Positions 7,754 through 14,085 of a stretch of 28,320 bases of DNA are shown here, piece by piece. The DNA is from a virus. The position numbers were made by a program, and so were the translations under genes. The stretch is from positions 1-28,320 of IMG/VR virus record IMGVR_UViG_3300037069_001152; one strand, given 5' to 3'. The stretch's first letter is position 1; every line of letters starts with the position of its first letter. Under the pieces are notes generated by a model. It was not told the origin of the DNA. It made no database searches and saw only the letters and a program-made list of their open reading frames with translations.

Positions 7754-8679
7754 TGAACATCCTATGTTGCACCTACAATTGGCTGGGTAAAGACATGACA
7801 GCGGGGGGCGAAATATATTTATATCGATTATTGTGCTATCTGCGAGATTGTGGGCATAGCATCAAGTGCCTAACGCGGCACGAAGAAAGTTATACCTATG
7901 ATGGGTTTGAGTGTGAGTACATGGGCGACATGTCAACTTTATGGACAGGAAACAACCATCATTTTGAATGGTGCGATATTGTAATTGGGCAATTGATGGG
8001 CGATAGTTACGCTCACAACAAGTCAGGACAATATAATAAGCCATACGTTTTTATAGCGCACAACCCATACACTTCATATTTCATTAGATGGAGCAAACGG
8101 CCTTATATCATTTACAATGCCGAAAATACCCGAAAGGAAACGGCGCACGAGTATGGCAATATACCGGGCATAGTTTTACACCCATTTGTTAAACCGCAGC
8201 CTAAGCCACGTGGCGCAGCGGTAACATTGGTTAATTGCAATGAAAATAAAGGCGGGGGTGTACTTGTTGAATTAGCAAAGATATTTCCGCATAGGCGATT
8301 TATAGGCGTATTAGGGGGATACGGCGAACAAGTTACCGCAGACCTGCCAAACATAACCTACCTGCCAAATGGGACGGAAATGGATGCGGTGTGGAAGCAA
8401 ACGGGTACATGCATTGTGCCATCAACCATAGAAAGCTATTCACAGGCGGCTTTAGAGGCTATTTCTTATGGTATACCTGTAATTTGTAGCGACCTGCCCG
8501 GATTGCGAGAAAATTTAGGCGATGCAGGTATTTATATTAAAGATAATAATGTACCTTTATACGTGAAAGCTATTGAGGGTAAAAAGCCGGATGTAACAGG
8601 ACGGGCGAATGAACTTTACCAGCAGTCGATAATTGAACTTGAACAAGTTAATGAATGGTTATTAAATATTGTTAAATGA
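7753..8679 (+). CDS. GT4-type glycosyltransferase (GT-B fold)
   Basis: Protein of 308 residues. The N-terminal Rossmann half has an AGGEIYLYRLLCYLRDCGH segment (about residues 17-35) typical of GT4 enzymes. The C-terminal half carries the diagnostic ESYSQAALEAISYGIPVICS segment with the E-x7-E pair that binds the nucleotide sugar, then DLPGLREN. It is shorter than many GT4 enzymes (about 350-400), mostly by a compact N-terminal half. Start and stop overlap the neighbours by one base (TAATG) and by ATGA. Sugar donor and acceptor are unknown. Confidence 0.85.
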   Translation: MNILCCTYNWLGKDMTAGGEIYLYRLLCYLRDCGHSIKCLTRHEESYTYDGFECEYMGDMSTLWTGNNHHFEWCDIVIGQLMGDSYAHNKSGQYNKPYVFIAHNPYTSYFIRWSKRPYIIYNAENTRKETAHEYGNIPGIVLHPFVKPQPKPRGAAVTLVNCNENKGGGVLVELAKIFPHRRFIGVLGGYGEQVTADLPNITYLPNGTEMDAVWKQTGTCIVPSTIESYSQAALEAISYGIPVICSDLPGLRENLGDAGIYIKDNNVPLYVKAIEGKKPDVTGRANELYQQSIIELEQVNEWLLNIVK

Positions 8680-9185
8680 CACCCTTAGACATCATAACGC
8701 TACAACAGGCAAAAGACTTTTTAAAGGTTGATTTTGACGATGACGATGATATAATTACGGGGCTGATAAAGTCAAGTGTATCATACATTGAGAAACAAAC
8801 TCAATACCGGCTTTGGAATAGGTCTGAATTAGAAACCACATCGTTTGATACGGAATTGTTCCAGTTCCCTATAAATAACATGGTAGTTACTGATTTGTCG
8901 GGCGGTACTCCGGTTTTTAGGCAGCAACAATACCCGATACGTTTGTGTTTGCAATTCCATTGCCAGCCAGGCCAATTTATAAACACATGGTCAGCGAGTT
9001 TACCTACCTATTATATAAATATGGATGTAGGGTACACCGATGTATCGCAAATACCCGAAGATTTTATGATAGCATTACGTGAGTTAATTACTTTTTGGTA
9101 TGAGCAACGTGGCTTAACTAAAATTGATGTACCCGATAATATCGCAAATTTAATTGACCCTTACAAACGTTTAATACTTAACTAA
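8676..9185 (+). CDS. Head-tail connector protein (gp6-like)
   Basis: Adaptor of 169 residues that attaches below the portal. It opens with LQQAKDFLKVDFDDDDDIITGLIKSSVSYIE, the usual helical start of gp6/YqbG-like connectors (LxxAKxxLRxDxxxDDxxIxxLIxAAxxYIE). A beta-rich middle follows, with a final helix pair (DFMIALRELITFWYEQRG). It resumes the structural operon after the glycosylation cassette and is joined by ATGA to the glycosyltransferase gene. Position before the head-closure gene supports the call. Confidence 0.85.
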   Translation: MTPLDIITLQQAKDFLKVDFDDDDDIITGLIKSSVSYIEKQTQYRLWNRSELETTSFDTELFQFPINNMVVTDLSGGTPVFRQQQYPIRLCLQFHCQPGQFINTWSASLPTYYINMDVGYTDVSQIPEDFMIALRELITFWYEQRGLTKIDVPDNIANLIDPYKRLILN

Positions 9186-9568
9186 TGAATCCAGGAGTAT
9201 TTAACAAGCGTATAAAGTTCATTCAGGTGTCAAGCACTCAAAACGAATTTGGGGGAGCCGCGCCAATTGAAACCGATATACTAACGACATGGGGTAGTTT
9301 AGAGCCAGTAAGGCAATATAACCAATGGGCGATAGAAGCAGGTGCGAGTGTATTAAACCAGGATCGGATATTGAAGATACGATATAGGGAGTCGTTTCAG
9401 CCAAGTAAGTCTATGCTGTTTATTGATGAAAGCGCACCGGATACTGCATATACAATACATGCCATTTCACCCTATTGGCCCGGCACAAAAACAGGGTTTG
9501 AAGTTGCAGATGATAAGGTATATCAGGATAAACGATATTTATATATAGTTGGCGTAAAACGTGGGTAA
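9185..9568 (+). CDS. Head-closure / head-tail joining protein (SPP1 gp16-like)
   Basis: Stopper or joining protein of 127 residues, made of a small beta barrel. Features are the start NKRIKFIQ, a glycine pair after a polar turn (NEFGGAAP), the TTWGSLEPV strand and a following RILKIRYR strand, which match the phage head-tail joining family. The start codon overlaps the connector stop (TAATG). Order connector, closure, gp10-like, terminator is the standard one. Confidence 0.82.
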   Translation: MNPGVFNKRIKFIQVSSTQNEFGGAAPIETDILTTWGSLEPVRQYNQWAIEAGASVLNQDRILKIRYRESFQPSKSMLFIDESAPDTAYTIHAISPYWPGTKTGFEVADDKVYQDKRYLYIVGVKRG

Positions 9569-10148
9569 TACATTTAGTATAACGGGTGTTAATGAAACTA
9601 TTGCAGGTTTCAAGTCGTTGGGGGATAATGCCGAACGTGTTGCCGCCTCTGTGGTTTCTGCCAATGCCGACAATATAGTTTTAGAGGCAAAACAAAGCGC
9701 CCCTGCCGATTTAGGAGGTATAAGACAGGGTATCATTAAAGAACAACTTGCACCGACATTATTCGCCATAGCAGCAACAGCGCCCGAAAGTGCGTACCAG
9801 GAGTTTGGCACAGGTGGCAAGGTTGATATACCCGCAGAAATGGCAGATATTGCCAGCGAATTTCAGGGTGCTGGTGGCGGTAGTTTTCAGGATTTTATAT
9901 TGGCATTGACCGAATGGGTGCGTAGGCATGGGGGCGGCTATGGAAGTTCATATTCCATAGCAACACACCGCAGGGTCGGAAACAGGGCCAGCAATGCCAA
10001 TATAGATGAGCAAGCGGCTTACGCCATAGCACGTAGCATTCTAAAAAACGGATTGAAGCCACAGCCATATTTATATCCGGCTTTTGTAACAAAATCCCCT
10101 GATTTATTACCTGCACTACAAGATGCTTTTACTAAATTAACGCTATGA
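9561..10148 (+). CDS. HK97 gp10-like tail completion protein
   Basis: Protein of 195 residues that starts with GTG, inside the end of the joining gene. The family pattern is clear: a helical N-terminus with SANADNIVLEAKQSAP, the core YQEFGTGG near residue 75, and a C-terminal QPYLYPAF segment. The inserted glycine-rich stretch (about 95-135, including GGGYGSS) is longer than in many homologues. Joins tail tube to head. It overlaps the next gene by ATGA. Confidence 0.82.
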   Translation: MGNTFSITGVNETIAGFKSLGDNAERVAASVVSANADNIVLEAKQSAPADLGGIRQGIIKEQLAPTLFAIAATAPESAYQEFGTGGKVDIPAEMADIASEFQGAGGGSFQDFILALTEWVRRHGGGYGSSYSIATHRRVGNRASNANIDEQAAYAIARSILKNGLKPQPYLYPAFVTKSPDLLPALQDAFTKLTL

Positions 10149-10567
10149 TAAACCCCGACAAATATATACGTAAAGCCTATTTAGGGTACATACTGGGTAC
10201 GCCAATATATGATAAAGAAGTGCCTAAAAATATTGATCCTATCCCGAAATCGTATATCCTAATAACAAGTCAAACAAAATCACAGGAAAATACATCGAAA
10301 TGCGGACATGACTGGAACTGCACCATTGTGTTAGATATTGTAGCTACATTTACGCAGGGATATGCCGATACGGCTATGGTTGATGATATTGAAGAGTCGA
10401 TAAGCAACGTTATCGACTTGCAACAAGACCAAATACTAATTGATGCCGGGTTTACCGTATACAACACACAAATGCTATCATCAACAGATATGACTTTAGA
10501 TACTAAAACACAAACTATCATACGCAAAATTGTGAGATACGGGCATCAGATTAGTGGGGTTTATTAA
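10145..10567 (+). CDS. Probable tail terminator protein
   Basis: Protein of 140 residues between the gp10-like gene and the tail-tube gene, the usual place of the tail terminator. Its start MINPDKYIRKAYLGYI, a beta strand set around IVLDIVATFTQG, and a long helix-like span DDIEESISNVIDL fit that family loosely. Motifs are weak, so the call rests mainly on gene order and size. Confidence 0.6.
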   Translation: MINPDKYIRKAYLGYILGTPIYDKEVPKNIDPIPKSYILITSQTKSQENTSKCGHDWNCTIVLDIVATFTQGYADTAMVDDIEESISNVIDLQQDQILIDAGFTVYNTQMLSSTDMTLDTKTQTIIRKIVRYGHQISGVY

Positions 10568-10600
10568 GGTTTCCCGTAATTTAATATCACTTTCTTTAGT

Positions 10601-10608
10601 TACGTTTG
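10601..10608 (+). promoter_or_regulatory. Candidate Bacteroidota promoter -7 element
   Basis: TACGTTTG matches TAnnTTTG exactly, about 30 bases before the ATG at 10638. No good TTTG is found 19-21 bases upstream, so only half of the promoter is convincing. The predicted transcript start falls near GAGC-GATGTT-GCTC (10613-10626), a short inverted repeat that could be an operator or leader hairpin. Confidence 0.4.
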
Positions 10609-10637
10609 TATTGAGCGATGTTGCTCGATTAAACTAA

Positions 10638-10952
10638 ATGTATATGCAAGAAAATGTAAATGCAAAAGAAATTGCAAGGGAAAACCCAAACTCCGTAAAC
10701 ATTATTAACTCACTTGTTCAAAATTTTGGCGACACGGCGGTATCATGTTGTGACGGCGGTGTAATTAAGTTGCAGGTAAATAGCTTAGCGAATGGTGATA
10801 TATTAAGCATATCGAATATGTTGGGATGGGCTGACATTCAAATACGCCGGTCTAACACCCGGATTTTATGTTTATTTATTCCTAAGCCGTGGGTTTCGGG
10901 GTATTCTGATGAAACTATTGCCGCCTTAGAAAGCATTGAAGCCGATGTTTAA
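10638..10952 (+). CDS. Hypothetical protein, 104 aa, in its own transcription unit
   Basis: Unrecognised 104-residue soluble protein. The start could be at 10638 or at the in-frame ATG two codons later. It has a CC pair near residue 37 followed by DGGVIKLQV, then a beta-alpha pattern and a conserved-looking end FIPKPWVSGYSDETIAAL. It has a candidate promoter upstream and a clear terminator downstream, and lies between two essential tail genes. That is the layout of a moron, an extra gene expressed apart from the structural operon. Role unknown. Confidence 0.6.
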   Translation: MYMQENVNAKEIARENPNSVNIINSLVQNFGDTAVSCCDGGVIKLQVNSLANGDILSISNMLGWADIQIRRSNTRILCLFIPKPWVSGYSDETIAALESIEADV

Positions 10953-11004
10953 TTAATGGCACATAATTGTTAAAATATAACTTCCCAAAGTTGATTAAAA
11001 AGTG

Positions 11005-11045
11005 AAAGCGGAGCGGTACAGTCGAGAGATTGAGCCGCTTTTTTT
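11005..11045 (+). terminator. Intrinsic terminator before the tail-tube gene
   Basis: AAAGCGG (11005-11011) pairs with CCGCTTT (11035-11041), with a 23-nt loop, followed by a T-run to 11045. A nested alternative pairs AGCGG (11012-11016) with the same CCGCT. It separates the 104-aa gene from the tail operon. Confidence 0.75.
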
Positions 11046-11052
11046 ATTTACA

Positions 11053-11082
11053 TTTGCATATCACAAAAAATGATTATATTTA
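11053..11082 (+). promoter_or_regulatory. Bacteroidota-type promoter for the tail operon
   Basis: TTTG at 11053-11056 and TATATTTA at 11075-11082, 18 bases apart, match the Bacteroidota -33/-7 pattern with one deviation (final A for G). It lies just after a terminator and 15 bases before the tail-tube ATG, the right place for strong expression of an abundant tail protein. Confidence 0.65.
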
Positions 11083-11097
11083 TCAAAAATTAAAGCA

Positions 11098-11541
11098 ATG
11101 GCAGACAAAATTAAAGGCAGTGATTTACAGGTTTATATCGGTACATTACCCATAGGATGTGATAAGACATGTACTTTTGAGGTGACTACAAAAACCGTAG
11201 ACACCACCTCTAAATGTAGCATTGACGCAAATGGTTTTCTACAAAGTGAAAATCAGGTTGTTATGACCATGACGAAGATAACCGGAAATGGCTTTACCGT
11301 TTACGATGTTGTTGCAAGCGGCGGGGCACCTGAATTTTCAACGTCACACATGCTAAGTTCTATTTTTGCGCAACAAAAAGTATATGCAGTATATAAAGCC
11401 GGTCACGGAAATTTAGCCCGTTATTATGGCGGTGACTTTTTCTTTACATCGGTTAAGGAAACAGCAGCTTTTGACGGTGTTGTTACCTACGATTACGAAT
11501 TAACGCAAGCTGGCCCTATTGTTGCATTCCCTGTAAGCTAA
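11098..11541 (+). CDS. Major tail tube protein
   Basis: Protein of 147 residues, the likely subunit of the tail tube. It starts MADKIKGSDLQVYIGT, has a beta-rich body with TTKTVDTTSKCS, and ends in a strand pair typical of small TP901-1/lambda gpV-like tubes. The size, own promoter and position before the chaperone frameshift pair and the tape measure support the call. A second, larger protein at 16695 begins with a related pattern (KG-x-DL-x2-Y, then a cysteine and T-T/S-K), suggesting duplication of the tube fold. Confidence 0.78.
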   Translation: MADKIKGSDLQVYIGTLPIGCDKTCTFEVTTKTVDTTSKCSIDANGFLQSENQVVMTMTKITGNGFTVYDVVASGGAPEFSTSHMLSSIFAQQKVYAVYKAGHGNLARYYGGDFFFTSVKETAAFDGVVTYDYELTQAGPIVAFPVS

Positions 11542-11544
11542 CAC

Positions 11545-11934
11545 ATGTTAGACACTATACAACTTGACTTCGGTAATGGCATAAGCCGTACATGGTGGTT
11601 TAACCTGTACGCATACCCTGAATTAGCTAAACTTACAGATGTTGATGCCATGCGGGCTATTGGTGAAATAATGGCTATAGCCAAAGAAAATGTTACGATT
11701 GCCCTGTCAATGGTTGTATATTCAGGATTGGCCGGATACCAATTATCACAAGGCAATCGTAAGTTTGATTTTACGTATCCAGAAATATGTACATGGATGG
11801 CAACTGCAGAAGATACACAGGTTTTACAATGCTGGGAGTCATTTAAAAAAGTTACCGGCATAAGTGATATTTTAGCTAAAATTACAGAAGGCAACCAATT
11901 GCCCGACGATAAAAAAAAAACGAAGAAGCAATAA
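11545..11934 (+). CDS. Tail assembly chaperone, short frame product (G-like)
   Basis: Protein of 129 residues lying between tail tube and tape measure, where lambda-like phages encode the G and GT chaperones. It is mostly helical, with a WWFNLYAYPELAKL start region and a lysine-rich end after the slippery A-run. Chaperones of this kind coat the tape measure before the tube forms on it. The frame stops at 11932-11934, 13 codons after the shift site begins. Confidence 0.75.
   Translation: MLDTIQLDFGNGISRTWWFNLYAYPELAKLTDVDAMRAIGEIMAIAKENVTIALSMVVYSGLAGYQLSQGNRKFDFTYPEICTWMATAEDTQVLQCWESFKKVTGISDILAKITEGNQLPDDKKKTKKQ
11911..11920 (+). other. Slippery A10 run, site of probable -1 programmed frameshift
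   Basis: Ten A in a row read in the first frame as AAA AAA AAA ACG. A -1 slip on A-AAA-AAA moves ribosomes into a frame that is open from here to 12266, giving NEEAITWNKFYEY and onward. The two frames together make a product of about 240 residues. The same arrangement is known in tail chaperone genes of many siphophages. Confidence 0.75.
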
Positions 11935-12266
11935 CGTGGAATAAGTTCTATGAATATGCTGTTGGCGAAATAGGATTACTGCCAAATGTTTTTTTATCTC
12001 TCACATTTTACGATTACTCATGTATCGTAGCAAGTCACCTCATTAAAAATAAAGAAGAGTGGAAACGGGCAAGGCTAATGGCTTATACCGTTTATGTCAT
12101 GGGTTCATCTAAGGATGGGCGTATGTCTATCGAGCAATTTTACCCCGTTATGGGCGATAAGGTAGAAGCACACGAGCAAACACCATATACCAAAGAAGAG
12201 ATAGAGGAAAAACGCATTGAGGCTATCAACCGAATGAATCAAATAAAACAATACCAAAATGGCTGA
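11919..12266 (+). CDS. Tail assembly chaperone, extension reached by -1 frameshift (T-like)
   Basis: This frame has no good start near 11919 but is open back to the A-run and continues through the ATG at 12078. The 115-residue segment begins NEEAITWNKFYEYAVGEIGL and includes a stretch HLIKNKEEWKRARLMAYTVY, then a charged helical tail. As a T-like domain it would recruit tail tube subunits to the tape measure when fused to the G-like part. It overlaps the tape measure start by 8 bases. An independent product from the ATG at 12078 (62 aa) is possible but less likely. Confidence 0.72.
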   Translation, partial: NEEAITWNKFYEYAVGEIGLLPNVFLSLTFYDYSCIVASHLIKNKEEWKRARLMAYTVYVMGSSKDGRMSIEQFYPVMGDKVEAHEQTPYTKEEIEEKRIEAINRMNQIKQYQNG

Positions 12267-14085
12267 TTTAAAAGTAACCGTTGGGGCTGACGTATCGGCA
12301 TACGAGGCCGGGATGAAGCAAAGCGCACAGGCAACGCAAGCGTTCTCTGACGATGCCACCAAATCACTTGCACAGGTTGCACAGGCATCTACAGCAGCCG
12401 GTGGAGCTGCCGCTTCATCATCTATGAAGTTTATGCAGATGCGTTCTGGTATAAGCGCTGCAAGGGATGGGGTAATGGCCTTTACCTTAGGTGGGCAAGC
12501 GGCCGAACGGTCATTATTGGCTATGGGGCATCACATCAATAGTTTAGTTAATGAAACCGGGTCTTTTAAAGGTGCTTTAGGTGCTTTAGGTTCATCGTTA
12601 TGGGGCCCGGGCGGTATTATACTTGGTATTACCGTTGCGGTTGAGTTGTTTAGTAAATTCAGCAAAGGCAGTAAAGAGGCTGGGGATGCAGCAGTTGATT
12701 ACGCATCGACATTGAGTGCAGTTAGACAGGCTACATTGGCGGGGCAACAGGCGGGAGATGGGGAAGTAACCAGGTTGCAAATACTTTATGCAGCAACGCA
12801 AAATCATACATTAGCCTTAAAGGACAGAAACGCAGCCTATACTGAATTAGAAAGCAAATATCCTAAATATTTCACAAATGCCGATAGAGAAAAAACACTA
12901 TTAGGAGAAAACACTACCGGCTATAATAAATTGGCCGATGCTATATTAGCTGCTGCAATGGCAAAGGCTTATGAGGATAAAATAACATCAAATACAAATA
13001 GATCGTTAGAGGATAATCAAAAAATACTCGATGCCGAAAAACAAATAGCCGATGTTAGAGCTAAGCTAGCCCTAGATCAAAAAACCAATGATGAAATATC
13101 TAAAAATGCAACATCTGGAGCAGGACAGGGCGCTGGCGGCTTGGCTATTAGTGATAGTTTTTTAAACAAACAATTAAATGACCTCATAGAAACTCGAAAT
13201 AGCCTTTTAACCGACCAATTAAAACTAAAAGAACAAAATTTAGCACTATCAAAAACAGCCACAGATGAAGAATCAAAAGCCGGATTCAAAACGGCTGGCG
13301 AAGATGGGAAGGGTGTTAAACCGGATTCTACAAAGGATACATCTCTTAAACTTCTACTACCAGTTGGGGGGGTTGATTTTTCATATAACCCAGATGATGT
13401 AAAAAAAGCATTAAAGAAATACCAGGAACAGGCAGATAAGCAACTAATGTCTGATGCAAAAAACAATTCTGATAAAAAACTGAATAATGTTGATTTGCAA
13501 GCTACGTCATTAGTGGGAACCGACAAAACGTTGAAAAATATGGATCGGATTCATCAGGCGATTGTTCGGGCAACCAATGACCAAGATACATACGATAAAG
13601 AGGTGGCTAACGGAACAAAGGCTGCATCTGATGGGGCGCAACTGTTGTCTGATATATTTAATTCAATAGGGCAACAAGGGGGCAATGTTTTTGGTTCTAT
13701 AATTACAGGGATAGAGCAATTGCTTATAAAATTGGCCGAAGCGGTCGCCGAAGCCGCAGTATTTGCTTTGATAATGGATGCTTTAGGCTTTGGTAGTTTC
13801 TCGTCTTTATTTTTGGGTTCTGCTGGTGGCAGTGGCGCCCTAAAACAGTTTACCGGGTTTTCAATACCGGGACATGCCGACGGTGGTATAACATTAAAAC
13901 CGCACCTTGCTATGGTTGGCGAAGGTGGTGAAAACGAAGTTATTGCGCCATTAAGTAAACTAAAAGACTTTATTGGTAATAGCGGTGGTGGAGCGCACAA
14001 CATTACTGTAACTGGTAAGTTAAGCGGAAACGATATATTAATTTCAAACAAACGTACACAGGCATCTAATTCAAGGCGAACATGA
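12259..14085 (+). CDS. Tail tape measure protein
   Basis: Protein of 608 residues that sets tail length. The N-terminal 110 residues are alanine- and serine-rich helix, followed by a hydrophobic stretch (GIILGITVAVELF, about 118-130), long coiled-coil regions, and a second hydrophobic block around LAEAVAEAAVFALIMDALGF. The C-terminal HADGGITLKPHLAMVGEGGE then NEVIAPLSKL is a signature often found at the end of tape measures. By the usual rule of about 0.15 nm per residue, the tail would be about 90 nm. The start overlaps the chaperone frame; the stop overlaps the next ATG. Confidence 0.87.
   Translation: MADLKVTVGADVSAYEAGMKQSAQATQAFSDDATKSLAQVAQASTAAGGAAASSSMKFMQMRSGISAARDGVMAFTLGGQAAERSLLAMGHHINSLVNETGSFKGALGALGSSLWGPGGIILGITVAVELFSKFSKGSKEAGDAAVDYASTLSAVRQATLAGQQAGDGEVTRLQILYAATQNHTLALKDRNAAYTELESKYPKYFTNADREKTLLGENTTGYNKLADAILAAAMAKAYEDKITSNTNRSLEDNQKILDAEKQIADVRAKLALDQKTNDEISKNATSGAGQGAGGLAISDSFLNKQLNDLIETRNSLLTDQLKLKEQNLALSKTATDEESKAGFKTAGEDGKGVKPDSTKDTSLKLLLPVGGVDFSYNPDDVKKALKKYQEQADKQLMSDAKNNSDKKLNNVDLQATSLVGTDKTLKNMDRIHQAIVRATNDQDTYDKEVANGTKAASDGAQLLSDIFNSIGQQGGNVFGSIITGIEQLLIKLAEAVAEAAVFALIMDALGFGSFSSLFLGSAGGSGALKQFTGFSIPGHADGGITLKPHLAMVGEGGENEVIAPLSKLKDFIGNSGGGAHNITVTGKLSGNDILISNKRTQASNSRRT

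Noticed and set aside
13077-13526. Minus-strand frame inside the tape measure gene (also 13554-14051)
   Set aside because: Shadow frames of a strongly coding + strand gene, with serine/proline-rich composition that mirrors the opposite frame.
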